NCBI GenBank assembly: GCA_003184365.1
Contig: NKYR01000055.1
Span: 124,001 to 188,000 of the forward strand
Source of the DNA: Evernia prunastri
Taxonomy: Eukaryota > Ascomycota > Lecanoromycetes > Lecanorales > Parmeliaceae
DNA length: 64,000 nucleotides
Direction: 5' to 3'
The notes below the pieces were generated by a model. The model ran no database searches and was not told the origin of the DNA. It was given only the letters and a program-made list of their open reading frames with translations. Every line of letters begins with the position of its first letter. Positions within the stretch are counted from its first letter, which is position 1. Shown here in pieces: positions 33,230-44,661 of the stretch. Both the position numbers and the translations under genes were made by a program.

Positions 33230-34422
33230 CTACATCTCCCAATCGTCCCGCCTGTCCCCGCGCTCGGAAGCCAACGACTCGGGCAAGCGTGTGAATTGTC
33301 TTCCGTGTATGAGGACGGGCTTGACGACGATGGGCTCTTGGCCCGATCGCCATACCCGCTGCGGCATCCCGTGTCTTCCTTCGCTGAGCCCGCTGGAGCT
33401 GCTGTATTTCTTGCTTTGGGGGCTGCTGGAGGTTGACCGGGCGAGTTTGAGGAGGGGGCGGAGCATGGGAAGGCATGCGGGTATGATGGCTATGTTGCGC
33501 TCGACGGCGGACCAAACCGCGGCGTCGGCGTAGTTGCCTGTTGTTCAGAGGTTAGCGGAATGTTATTGAAACGCTTTGAGGTGTGTGTGACGGGGTTCGT
33601 ACAGGTGATGTCAACTTGGGTCAATTTTAGTAAGAGCGTCAGTCGATATATACTGGTCGCTGTCACACAAGGTGGACTCATCAGCATCCACTCCGGAGCC
33701 AGTGATTTTGCGTTTGGGGCGAACACGTACAAGCTTCCCAGTAGAAACACCCCGCTCGGCGCCATCTTCTGTGCCCTCGGTAGATGTAGGTCCCAAATCA
33801 TCGGCAACAGCAGGGCCAGCAACATTCCATCCATTACGGAATTTTGGGATTGCTTGCCCCAGGAGGAAGGACCGAATATTGACGCAAGGTCCCATCACAG
33901 GTTCTCGCTCTCAGAAATAATGGATCGGTGTGTATTCGAAATGACGACGAATTGGCGGATTATCCACCAGACGAAGACAACCACGGCCATTGCGTGGAGC
34001 GATCGCCGGAACCGGATATTTTGAGAGGGGAAGATGCGCGCGTAGAAAAGGAGGATGGAGGCTTTCACGGTGGCGATTGCGGGAGCGCATAAATTTTCGA
34101 AGAACCAGAGGCAGAGGTACCCCTTTTCTACCGCATCCGGAGGCGCGACTTGGACGTGCTTGCCGAAAACGTAGTGGGTTGCTGTTGTTCGGACATTAGT
34201 GAGAAGATGAGATATGTCTCGCTTCAGAGGAGACCAACCGACCAGGTTCATGATGGCAGGAAGCCAGGCCAGCGGTAGGGCATTCGTAATGGCATAATCA
34301 TCGTATTACAGTCCTGCGTGGGCGATGCGTCGTGCGACAAAGATGAAGCTCAAGCAGATGAGGGTGATGTCGCCAGCAAGCAGAGAGCAGATTTTAGTGG
34401 CATGAGCATCTTCCGTTGCCAT
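33230..34422 (-). pseudogene. Rhodopsin-domain-like integral membrane protein, two in-frame stops
   Basis: Four exons, 34422-34239, 34181-33731, 33652-33603 and 33537-33230, join with consistent phases over 331 codons. The sequence follows the large fungal family of seven-helix proteins with a rhodopsin-like domain (Pth11-related fold in the broad sense): LLAGDITLICLSFIFVARRI, then YDDYAITNALPLAWLPAIMN, THYVFGKHV, FFENLCAPAIATVKASILLFYARIFPS, VMDGMLLALLLPMIWDLHLPRAQKMAPSGVFLLGSF and YADAAVWSAVERNIAIIPACLP. It is interrupted by TAA at 34308-34306 (between AHAGL and YDDY) and by TGA at 33897-33895 (between SENL and WDLASIF). Neither can be spliced out without losing conserved helices. Both could arise by one transition. 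The gene is otherwise complete, so decay is recent. Confidence 0.78.
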
Positions 34423-36083
34423 CCTGATCAGTGCCAATGTGCTGGCGCTGGAAGGCGCAAAGGGAATGGCAGATAGATGGCGAAGTAGATGGATTATTCG
34501 ATACGCAATGAGAGAAAAGGGATGGAGCAAGCATATCTTCAGCATTCTGTGCTTCAAACTGGGGTGAAGGAGGTATTGGCCCAGAGAGGCCCAGTGAAAG
34601 CTGAAGAGGGGGCTCCATTGGGGAAAATTGATGGGCGGCAGAGGAAGTAGTAATCAAGGACGATGTGATTTGTTTGAACCGAGCATTTGGTTGAAGGCTG
34701 ACTAACTAGAGTAGGTCTGATGTCAGCTTATGGAATGGGAGGTGGCGATAGCAAAGTCGTGGGATGGTACGGGATGATAATATTGGTATGGAGAGACAGC
34801 TAGGTAGCAAGGTTGTTGTCGCCAACTCGTCCTCCCTCGGTGCAGGAAGTGGTTGCGCGTACCTAGTAGGTCAAGCATGATCAAGCATATTTTATCTGGA
34901 CCGCTAATGGGCGGCACGTGCCTTGTTTCAAAAGTTAAAGTAAGGACCAATCTAGACTTGTACTCCGATGAAAGTCTAAAAGGAAAGTAAGTTACAGTAA
35001 GATATACAAAAGACTGCGCCAAAGGTCCTGGACATGCCGAGACAGGGTTCAATATAGGTGGTAGTGAGTATCGCGAGACAAGAATTATGAGTGAAACACA
35101 TATCACCAGGGTATGATGTTGTTCGGAGATCCACCAAGAGTGCCAAGAATGCCAAGAAATCTAGCGCTATCCAGGATGTCCTCCGTTCAAGATCCAGTCA
35201 GCTTCATCTAGGTACCTACCTTACTTACCTTACCTTTGAATAAGCTTTTTCTTCCTTGCGATTCGAACGATCCTAACGGAATTGAGAAATCACAATGACG
35301 GTGTGGCTGTATGCATAAGCCCTTCACTGGAGAAATATGGATCTTGATGAACCATCAATTCCACTCGCCGCTGGGGTTGATAGGAAGGAGTCACAGAAGC
35401 AGTGTCTTCAGGTGGTGTTTTAACAGGATACGGTAACATGATTTGAGATGGCAACTGAATTTGACTGGAGTAAACTAAGGACAAGCTAGGTAGATTGGCG
35501 CATGGAGTCCGATGATAAATAGGTAGCAGCGGGCGGGCCGTCCACCAGAGTCTCCCGTCATTAAGGTACTTATGGTAGTCTAAGGTATGTGCTCCCACCG
35601 CCGATGCCATTTTGCTTTTTCGGAAGGTACTACTCTACCCGGATATCGGATGTCGGACGTCACAATTTACAGAGCCTACCTTATCATCAGTCAAATGTAG
35701 TCAACTCATTCTTGTCTTTTCCCAAATACATGGTGATGATACGTTCCATCTATCCACATCGGCTTCTGCCTCGGCAAGAAGAAAAAAAGAGGGGGGAAGG
35801 GAGTAAAGTGAGGCAAACCTTACTCTTTAGAATAAGGTCCTCGTACTTGTTCGGATAAGACTTGGGCTTCCATGGCTTCGTGGGTGTGTGACCAGAGTAG
35901 TGTTAATTATGACGATGGTCGTTCACTCTGAATGGCCACTTCTCCTTCTTCTCTTCTCATGCATGCCCTGAATTATTCTTCTCCTTCATTCCCAACGTCT
36001 TTTCCCTAATATATCATCATTGTCATCTACTCATCCTAGTGCTCTTTCCTTTTCCTCTATGATATGAATGATTTCATACAGCC
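34423..36083. other. Intergenic, promoter of the A-T-R gene at the right
   Basis: About 1.66 kb with no supportable gene. The last 180 bp is rich in CTTCT/CTCC tracts and includes CTAATATATC about 80 bp before the ATG at 36084, a plausible core promoter. Confidence 0.5.
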
Positions 36084-39000
36084 ATGGACACAGCATGTGG
36101 CCATCGTCTGATTCCACACCTCATTGACCAGTTCGCCCATGATACCCCAAATAGAACTTACTGTTCTCTGCCTACATCCACCAAGCCAGAAGAGGGTTAT
36201 GGCTACAAGGACCTTTCATACTTCCAGCTCGCAAACGCCATTAATCACACCGCTCAATGGATCCAACTTCACCTTGGCCAGCCGGGTTCCAACCACCAGA
36301 CAATAGCGTACCTTGGGCCGCCAGATCTGAGATACACCATCCTGACAATCGCCGCCCAGAAGACGGGTTACAAGGTAATGTCGCCTTCTCATGTGGTCGG
36401 CCCCCCTTGACTGACGGACTCCAGGCCTTCTTTCCATCGCCTCGGAATAGCCTCGACGCGAACTTGCATCTGTTGGAAGAGTCGGAATGCAGTAGTCTTG
36501 TAACGGCTTCAGCTCCGACTGCAGAACTCCAAGATTTGTTGGTGAGGCGGCCAATGCATCATCACATATTCCAAAGCCTGGATGACTGTTTGACCCCCGA
36601 GCCGGCCCCACCTTGTCCATTCACAAAAACCTTTGAACAGGCGCAAAGCGATCCTTTTGTCGCTCTCCACACATCTGGTTCCACAGGTTTACCAAAATTA
36701 ATCGTTCCAACCCAAGCAACAATTTCAGCGACGGAAACGTACGGACACATGTCTTCACTAGGCTCCCCACCCACCATCATCGAATTGTTTAAGGGCAGAC
36801 GTATCCTCGTAGCATTGCCGCCCTTCCATTCCGCTGCGTTGTACATGCAACTGGCAATCCCCAGCTTCATTGACTTCATCCCTGTTCTAGCGCCTCTCGT
36901 ACCTCTGACTGCCGATGTAGTCGATACGATACACGGTTTGGGGGATGTCAATGGCAGTTGCGTCGCTCCTTCGATCATTGAAGACATTGTCAACACGCCC
37001 GCACAATTAGAAAGACTGTCCAAGATCGACCTTCTCATGTTTGGTGGTGGTCAGTTGTCCAAGGCAGCCGGCGATGAGGTTCTCAAGAAAACGCTCATTT
37101 TCAGCAATATTGGTTCCACCGAAGCTATGACGCTACCCACGGAGCCTGCCGGCGGGGAGGACTGGCAATACTACGGTTTCAGTCCCTGTCTGGGTGCTGA
37201 GTTCCGTCATCAGTGGGAAGATCTGTATGAGATGGTCATTGTGCGGAAAAAGGAATATGAATCATCCCAGCCTATCTTCAAAACTTTTCCGGATCTTCAA
37301 GAGTATTCGATGAAGGATGTATATTCACAACACCCAACCAAGCCTGGTCTGTGGCGTTATAGAGGGAGGTCCGATGATGTAATTGTGTTCTCGAACGGCG
37401 AGAAGATTAATCCTGTAACCATGGAAGAAATCGTGTCAAGGCACCGAAACTTCAGCGCCGCCATAGTCATCGGTAACGGTCGTTTCCAATCCTCACTACT
37501 AGTGGAAGCCAAGCAGCCGCCCGTATCGTCTGAAGATAGTGAGCGCCTTCTCGAAGATATTTGGCCTACCATTCAACGTGCGAATGAAGGCTGCCCAACG
37601 CATGGTAGAATCTCAAGAGATTTTATATTCTTCACAACCCCCGAGAAGCCCTTACCCCGAGCTGGAAAGGGTACCGTGCAGAAGAAAAGGGCAGAAAAGC
37701 TCTACCAAAGCGAGCTTGATGCCTTGTACGAAAAGACAAGCATAAGCAGCGATGATGCGTCTTCTGTAAATTTCAACTTCGACGAGGAAGTTTCGGCGCG
37801 ACAGACTCTCAAGTCTATCGTCTTACAGGAGCTGAAGGCCAGTAGTTTGACGGTCGAAGATGATCTCTTCGCGCTAGGTATCGATTCCTTAAAGGTCGCG
37901 AACATCGTTCGGCATATCAATTCCGCACTTGGTAAAACAGGAAGAGGTGACTTGAGGATTATACCAGGCACGGTATACGCCAATCCCACGGTGAGCCAGA
38001 TGGCGTCCACAATCATGGCCTTGACAGCACAGGATAGCCAGACCAATGGAGCCACCAGTACAAGAGATCGAGTGAAGGATATGAGATCACTCTTTGGACG
38101 TTACGCTCAAGATCTTCCAATTACTGGTCGCAAAGCGAAAGAAGTGGATCCAACGCAGCCGAAGGTGGTCGTCTTGACTGGCTCAACGGGCTCATTGGGT
38201 TCGTACCTCTTGGATGCACTTCTTCAAGATCAGAGCATCAGCAAGGTCTACTGCTTCAACCGAGCGCATACCGCCACACCGGAGGAACGCCAGCAGCAGA
38301 GGAATAAAGCGAACGGTCTGACCACAGATATCCCTTCGGACCGCGTCATCTTTTTAGATACAGACTTTTCCCAGCCTTACTTTGGACTTTCGCGGTCAAT
38401 TTACTCGCAACTACTTCAATCGACGACCCACATACTACACAATGCCTGGGAAGTCAACTTCAACCTCTCTCTCGACTCATTCGAGCCCCATGTGAAGGGT
38501 GTTCGCCAGTTCATCGATTTCTCCGTACACTCAACCTATCGTGCTGGCATCTTCTTCATTTCCACCATCAGTACTGTCACGGAGTGGCCTGCCAGCCACT
38601 CGGGCAAGATGCCAGAAGCTGTGATAGACGACTGGTCCCTACCGCAGCCGATGGGGTACGCGGAATCAAAGTACGTCTCGGAAAGGCTGCTGGAGGAAGC
38701 CGGCCGGGTTTCCGGTGTGCCGGTGGATATCTGTAGGGTCGGACAGGTCGCCGGACCGATGTCGCGGACGGGCCGCTGGAGTATGCGCGAGTGGTTCCCG
38801 AGTTTGATCGCCAGCTCGGCGTTCATGGGCGTCGTTCCGGAGAATCTGGGACCGATGGAGATGGTGGATTGGGTGCCGGTTGATTCGCTGGCGAGGGTCA
38901 TCCTGGATCTCTTCCTCGGTCAGGATGTTCAGGATCGGAATGACAAGGTCGACTCGCCTGATGATGGATATGTAGATCTGCAAGGGGCTAGTGGGGATTC

Positions 39001-39415
39001 TGTCGTCAATGGCAGCGCAGAATCTGCCAGCAATCATATCCAAGGCGAGACAATTACGACTACGAACCCCAACCCGTCCCCTCCAACTCGCGTCTACCAC
39101 GCCGTCAACCCGCAGCAAACAACTTACTCGGCCCTCCTACCCACCATCCTCTCCCGTCTTCCGCCCAACCGAAAAAAACCCATCCCCTTGACCGACTGGG
39201 TCCGCGAGCTCGAACACTCGGAGCCAAATCTGGAGCGCAACCCCGCGGTGAAGCTGCTCGATTTCTTCACCAGTGTGGCGGAGATGGACGGGAAGGGGAG
39301 GGGTATGGTTGTGCTGGGTACGGGCTGTACGGCGGGAAGGAGTGGGACTTTGAGGGGGATGCAGGCGGTTGGGGGTGAGGAGGTGGGATGGTGGATGGAG
39401 GGGTGGGGGTTCTAG
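36084..39415 (+). CDS. NRPS-like carboxylic acid reductase (adenylation - thiolation - thioester reductase)
   Basis: Two exons, 36084-36374 and 36425-39415 (donor GTAATG, acceptor TCCAG, phase 0), encode 1093 residues. The adenylation domain covers about 1-500, with LHTSGSTGLPK near residue 175, NIGSTEAM, WRYRGRSDD, NGEKINP and the Lys-bearing PRAGKGTVQKK. A thiolation site, ALGIDSLK, lies near residue 580. The reductase domain starts near 675 with VVLTGSTGSLGSYLLDALL, the NAD(P)H-binding GxxGxxG, then AWEVNFNLSLDSF, STIS and GYAESKYVSERLLEEA (the YxxxK pair). The enzyme would activate a carboxylic acid with ATP, load it on phosphopantetheine and release an aldehyde or alcohol. There is no condensation domain. 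The substrate is unknown. No other biosynthetic genes adjoin it. The frame is fully intact. Confidence 0.92.
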
Positions 39416-41238
39416 GTTGTTGATGGATGGTTTATGGGAGGTTCTCCCTCGTCATGCATGCCTGAGGAAAGAAACTTTTTTCTGGAGTGTTGTCTCGTGC
39501 TTGGTAGAGGCTTGGGGTTGAGAGAATGTCGAGGTGGACTCTGATAAGCGAGTATGGAGACGACGGGTGCAGTGTTGGAGTTTGGGGCGAGAGGTGGGGA
39601 GATGGTTGGGTGTGAGTGGAAAGGAGGGAGTACGTAATTCACGCTTCAGTGAGCTTGATAACGGGCAGGCAACTTTACTCGTACATGCCTTGATTAATAG
39701 ATGCCTGGAATTCTTCTGATCTAAGCGTAAGAGTGACTATGTACGTGATGAGCCTTTTTTTGGTGGAAAGTTCACACCATTCAGATAGCACGCTCGAGGG
39801 GTGCGCTTTCCGGATTTACCTTGTCACGTTCATTAGGCGATTAGAGCTCGGCGAGATCGCAGGATAAGGTAGAGCAGTCTGCCTTGAAGCATTGCAAATG
39901 CACTTAACTTCTAGTGTTAGCGCTGACCATCCTTTGTGCGATTTTTAAGCTGATAAATGACTTGGGTATTTTAGTCAGGGTGGCTGGATGGATGTGGATA
40001 GGGAATATGCGTAGGGAAGGAGGTGGAGGGAGTGAGTGTGGGAGCGGCTGTGGTCGTGGAAGTGGAAGTGGAAGTGGATTGAAGTGGGTTGAAGTGATCG
40101 TGAATGTGGATTGTAGTGACAGTAGGTATGATCGTGCATGTGGATTGAAGTGTAAGAAGTAGTCTTGCGTGTGTAGGCGTGTGGGAGCGGTCTGAGTGAG
40201 AAGGTGTATAAGCGTCATATGATATGGTATTGCCTGCGTCGGGGCGAACAGACGGCAATGGGGAGTAGGGTGTAGAGGGGGAGGGGGGTTGTATGGGCAG
40301 GCGGAGGGGGAGGGCGGGGTTGTATGGGCAGGCGGGCGGTGGTGGAGGGGCCGGGGGACAGAGTGGGGCGTTGAGTAAGGGTGGGGGTTAGGCGGAGGCG
40401 GAGGTTGGAATCGGAGGGCTGGGAGGATCGTATTAGCGTTAAGTTGGGTTTGGTTGAAACGGAGTGGAAGGGGTTGGGTGGAGGCAAGGATGGAAGGAAG
40501 GAAGGAAGGAAGGTGACGCGGGTTGTAGAGACTGGCCGCGCGACTGACGTAGCTGCTGCTTCTGCTGCTAGGAGGAAAAGAGAGAGAAAGAGAGGGAATA
40601 CTGTGGGGGTTTGGGATCCGCTTTGTTTTGTAGAGGTGGCTGGTGGGAAGCTGGAAGGTGTATAGCACTCTCTGGAGATTGGGTGGGTGTGCTTTTTGTT
40701 TTGTGGGTTGTAGTGTGTAGTATGTAGGGTGTAGATGTTTCAGGAGTCTCCGTCAAGGCAGGGTAGCCTTTGGGTCGGAATGGGGAGCCGTGGCCAGGGT
40801 TCGGGTTGAGGAGGGTGGGATGTGCAGATTCGAGGTGCGGCGGCGATGGTAATGGTGCTGGGAGGGTCGGAGAGGTAGATTGGTGGGTGTTGGTTCGTTT
40901 AGGATGGGACTGGAGTTTCGCTGGGATGTCTCCCTAGGACGTTGATGTTGAGTGAGGTGGAGTCATTGCTGATACGTATGTTGTAGGATGGTTCGATGGC
41001 TGATGCATCCGTGGACTCTAGAGCAATTGTTCTTCACGCTCTTGAGGCTCTGCGGCAGCGTCGATCATCATTAAAACAAAAAACCAGATGACCAATCAAA
41101 ACTCACCATTGGAATTATTTTTGGACAAAGGGGCGTAGCAAAGCCAATTATTTACAACATGAAAACCCCCGTCAAGATGCTTGCTCTGAAGGAAGGTGAT
41201 GCTAGAGCTTCCAAAAAAGCCACCACACCTCCAGTCCG
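39416..41238. other. G-rich low-complexity intergenic interval
   Basis: About 1.8 kb, strongly strand-biased (G-rich on plus, hence Pro/Ser/Thr-rich shadow frames on minus). It includes imperfect GTGGAAGTGGAAGTGGA repeats near 40045-40110, a duplicated GGGTTGTATGGGCAGGCGG unit (40286-40335) and GAAGGAAGG repeats (40490-40512). No gene is supported. Confidence 0.6.
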
Positions 41239-43884
41239 ATGGGCATGACAATCCAACTACCTGACTGGACTCTCAACTACCAAGTCGCAGCTTTCGGCGC
41301 CTGGGCAACAATATTCGTCCAGTCGATATATCTGATACTCGGAGGCTTCGAGAATGCGTCTCTGCTCTCCATCAGCATTCTCACCAATGGCTCCGCAGTC
41401 CTGGTTGCCGGCTTCGGTGGTGCTTCCTCGACTCCTTTCGCAATCATTCGCATCTGTCTGACAAGTCTGTTCCTTCTTTGCGCCATCATCCTTAGGGAGA
41501 ATGAGACCTTTGATGGTACCTATGCTATTCTTTGCAGCGTAGGACATCTCGTTTATCAAGTGCGATTGCGGCACGGTGAGGACTCGGAGGGGTTCCTGCC
41601 TCGACATGAGAAACGTGCGAAGACAGACGAAGCGCCTTCGGAATGTTGCCTTCATCTTCCTCCAACGGACTACAACGACGCGACACAGTCCTCGAGAAGC
41701 ATCCGTATCGTCTTCGGTGACTCATTATGCCTTGAAGGCGCGATGGTGCCTGTCACTATCTTTGGGACCGTGATGACCTACCGCGTTTTTGACTTTGATC
41801 TCGGATTCGGTCTGGTCTTCGCTTTCATGTCGGCTTTCTTGTCTTCTGTAACACTGCTGTTCATCAACTATGCTCGATTGAGGGGTCGACGAATGGACAC
41901 TCAGAGAGCATTGAAGATGTTGGTCAGCATGATGTTGGTCGTTGGCATTTTCTGTTTTGTCTTCTTCACCAACATCGAGTTCCCGGACATCGAATTCAGT
42001 TGGTGGAGGATCGCATTTGGCGTTGCCTGGTACGTCCTGAGCTCATCCTCCCAATTTCATTTGGTGGCAACTTCTGACCCGCTGAGATGTAGGTTCATGT
42101 TCTTATTCAGGACGACCTACGTTGCATGCCGATTCCTTATCTATGCCACGATCTTCTCCTGTGCGGCTTGTAGTCAGAGAGAAGCAGGCCTGTATGGGCC
42201 TCTGACCCAAGAGGCTTCCGCTCGTTGCATGTGGGATGATTACGTTGTGCTACCCGCTCTTGATCAGGAGGACGACGCATCAGATGCATCCACGACTTTC
42301 CGCGTAAGGCGTCGGAAAGGTCCAGATCTTGTTGAAAGATTCTGGCTCAATGACCAAGAGTGGTTTCAAATAAGCCCGAGAATCTTCGTGATGTATTTCG
42401 TCTCTTGTATCGTGTTGGCTTGCTTCAGCGGTGGTGCATTGAACCCAGACGGAAGCTTTGCCAACATCGGCAGTCATTTTTCGAAGAACACCGCGTTCTA
42501 TCTCACCATCGCTTTTACCTTTGTGTCTACTGGCCATACTGCAGTTGAAGACTCTCCAGAGCTAATGTTTGATCCACTCAGATCCAGCTTCCCAGACTGG
42601 AAGACTGCCGTCGGAGCAATCGTCGCCACGATTCTGGTACATGCTTACATCATGTTTTCCGTACCAACGAATGAATTTTTGATCTTGGCTACACCTCTCG
42701 CATGCACAATCATGGCGCCTTTGCTACTCGCAGGCATCTCGAGGTCGTTGGACTCAGTAAGCCAACAAGCGAACAGTGAGCCAAGTGCGCAAGGAAAAAT
42801 ACTGAATTCGGATGCGAAAGAACCTTCGACCTCGACCACCGAAGCTTGGAGCATCGATTCGACCATGGTGTACTCCTCTTCAAGATTCAGATGCCTTGAT
42901 CTCAGAGTGCTTATACTGGGATGTTCTATTACACTTTTCGATGTACTGTGCAATCGGTATGATGATGAGATGTTTATCGCAAGATGGCCTACAAGTGCAG
43001 TCATCTCTATCTCCGTTACATCGATCTGGCTATATCTAGAAAATCTGGTACCTAGATTTCGAGAGCTTGAGCCTGGATTGCTCTCCTTTGCTACCGTCGC
43101 TCTCGTGAGTATCTTCAGCCACGTCAATTTCATGGACGCTTTTGGACTATACGATGACGAGTGGGAAGATGAAAACTTAACCCATACCGTGCCCGTGCCT
43201 GAGGATTCCAGTCATTCGAAGCCTATTTTGATTGCACTGTGGTACACGACCCTCATCTCCATGGTCGTCGTTAACCGCCGGCTAGTTCACAAGAGGGCAG
43301 ATCAAGAGCTCCCCGCTACGGATGGGCAGTCTCCCAATCGAGACCATTTGCTATTCCGCTTTCACGTCCAGACGTCACACATAGACTTTGCATGGCAGCT
43401 CCGAAACTCCCGTGTCGCTGTCTGCCTTGTATTCACGATGCTCGCAGCCTGCACGGGCGAACGTTGGCCGCTGGACATGAACACCACCACCGCTGGGCTC
43501 CTGCTCTTCGCATTGACTGTCGGCTTTCAACTTCGACACGCGATGGATGTTCAAGATGAGAAACGAAGCATGCGTCATATAGCGGCGCTTGGTACTTCGG
43601 CTTTGATGACGTTCACATCCGTTGGCCTTGTCCGCAACGGCCTATTGGATGGGTTCGTGTCGGGTCCAAAGATGTACTGGAAAGCGGGCGCCTGGTCCGC
43701 TTTTGTCTCCTACCGGCTCTTCGTGTCTGTGGGTTCGTGGCTGGAGGGTAAGGGGTGGTTCACAGGACGGGATCCTGTAGATAGGGCGCTGGGAGGGCGT
43801 GTGGAGGATCAGGAGGCTGCTATCGGCAGAGGAGGAAAGAAGGCTTCGGACGCGATCGCTGAGGATTGTGGGAATGCTGTCTGA
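41239..43884 (+). CDS. Large orphan multi-spanning membrane protein
   Basis: A single exon encodes 881 residues with roughly a dozen or more hydrophobic segments, among them FGAWATIFVQSIYLILGG, LLSISILTNGSAVLVAGF, IIRICLTSLFLLCAII, MLVSMMLVVGIFCFVFF and VCLVFTMLAACTG. Hydrophilic loops include an acidic/Ser-rich one (EDDASDASTTF) and a polar linker near 515-545. The N-terminus has no cleavable signal; it begins with a short amphipathic stretch and a helix. I do not recognise a family or a transporter motif. A start codon two codons later (second ATG) is possible. It follows the A-T-R gene on the same strand after 1.8 kb, but nothing in the sequence shows that they work together. Confidence 0.75.
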   Translation: MGMTIQLPDWTLNYQVAAFGAWATIFVQSIYLILGGFENASLLSISILTNGSAVLVAGFGGASSTPFAIIRICLTSLFLLCAIILRENETFDGTYAILCSVGHLVYQVRLRHGEDSEGFLPRHEKRAKTDEAPSECCLHLPPTDYNDATQSSRSIRIVFGDSLCLEGAMVPVTIFGTVMTYRVFDFDLGFGLVFAFMSAFLSSVTLLFINYARLRGRRMDTQRALKMLVSMMLVVGIFCFVFFTNIEFPDIEFSWWRIAFGVAWYVLSSSSQFHLVATSDPLRCRFMFLFRTTYVACRFLIYATIFSCAACSQREAGLYGPLTQEASARCMWDDYVVLPALDQEDDASDASTTFRVRRRKGPDLVERFWLNDQEWFQISPRIFVMYFVSCIVLACFSGGALNPDGSFANIGSHFSKNTAFYLTIAFTFVSTGHTAVEDSPELMFDPLRSSFPDWKTAVGAIVATILVHAYIMFSVPTNEFLILATPLACTIMAPLLLAGISRSLDSVSQQANSEPSAQGKILNSDAKEPSTSTTEAWSIDSTMVYSSSRFRCLDLRVLILGCSITLFDVLCNRYDDEMFIARWPTSAVISISVTSIWLYLENLVPRFRELEPGLLSFATVALVSIFSHVNFMDAFGLYDDEWEDENLTHTVPVPEDSSHSKPILIALWYTTLISMVVVNRRLVHKRADQELPATDGQSPNRDHLLFRFHVQTSHIDFAWQLRNSRVAVCLVFTMLAACTGERWPLDMNTTTAGLLLFALTVGFQLRHAMDVQDEKRSMRHIAALGTSALMTFTSVGLVRNGLLDGFVSGPKMYWKAGAWSAFVSYRLFVSVGSWLEGKGWFTGRDPVDRALGGRVEDQEAAIGRGGKKASDAIAEDCGNAV

Positions 43885-44661
43885 GCTATCTGACACAGTG
43901 GCTAGTCTGCAAGATCGAGGAACGGTTTACCGTCTGTGGGAGCGTTGATGAGACATACCTGAAGGACTCAATAATCCAACTTACCATATTCATTGGGGCA
44001 TCATCTCGCAATTACCTACGGACGATATCCTCGATGCCTGACGCTGAACAACGGCTCTGATCGTTCGTTGAGTCGGAAAAGGTGGAGAGGCTATACGCTC
44101 CCCTTCTTGCATGATGCTTGGGTAATAGAAAGCGGTGTCCACATGTCTCTAGGATGGGATGATGTATGTATGTATGTATGTATGTATGTATGTCTGTATT
44201 TACGTATCTACGTATTTAGGTTCGATAGCCGAGTGGTCGGCTGTTGCATTCTACCAGCATCCAATTTTAGCACTGAACTCTACACCCACGACACATGGTT
44301 CTGTACGTGTTTTGGTACTGGAAGTAACATCTTGCGTCCGGTTGAGTTGGAGAATTGTCGAATAAGAAGCCTCTTCTGGCAGATAGTGTTGGACTTTGTA
44401 TCCGGTATGCTGCATGCGCTCGTTGGAAATACGTGAAGCGTGCGAGCTGGTGCTTGGCTTTGGTGGAGGGGAGTGGAGGGGAGCTGGGGTAGAGGTTCGT
44501 GTGATGAGCATGGGTTGATGCTTTTTGAGGCTGGAGCGGTTGAGGTTTTTGAGTATGTTGGGTGGGTAGATGTTGGCTTGTTGGCTACTGTTCGTTCCTC
44601 GGCCGGGAATCTCGGCAGAGGTGTCGAGAATTATACATATCATTTCTAAAAGTATGACATT
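43885..44661. other. Convergent intergenic region with TATG microsatellite
   Basis: About 780 bp between the 3' ends of the membrane-protein gene (plus) and the glutaminase gene (minus). A TATG repeat lies at 44159-44192. A GCCGAGTGGTC hexamer-like stretch near 44230 recalls a tRNA D-arm, but no cloverleaf can be drawn. Confidence 0.55.
44159..44192. repeat. TATG microsatellite
   Basis: About eight consecutive GTAT units in the 3' flank of the 881-residue protein gene. Confidence 0.9.

Noticed and set aside
44218..44300. tRNA-like GCCGAGTGGTC near 44230
   Set aside because: Only a D-arm-like stretch; no acceptor, anticodon or T-arm pairing could be drawn.
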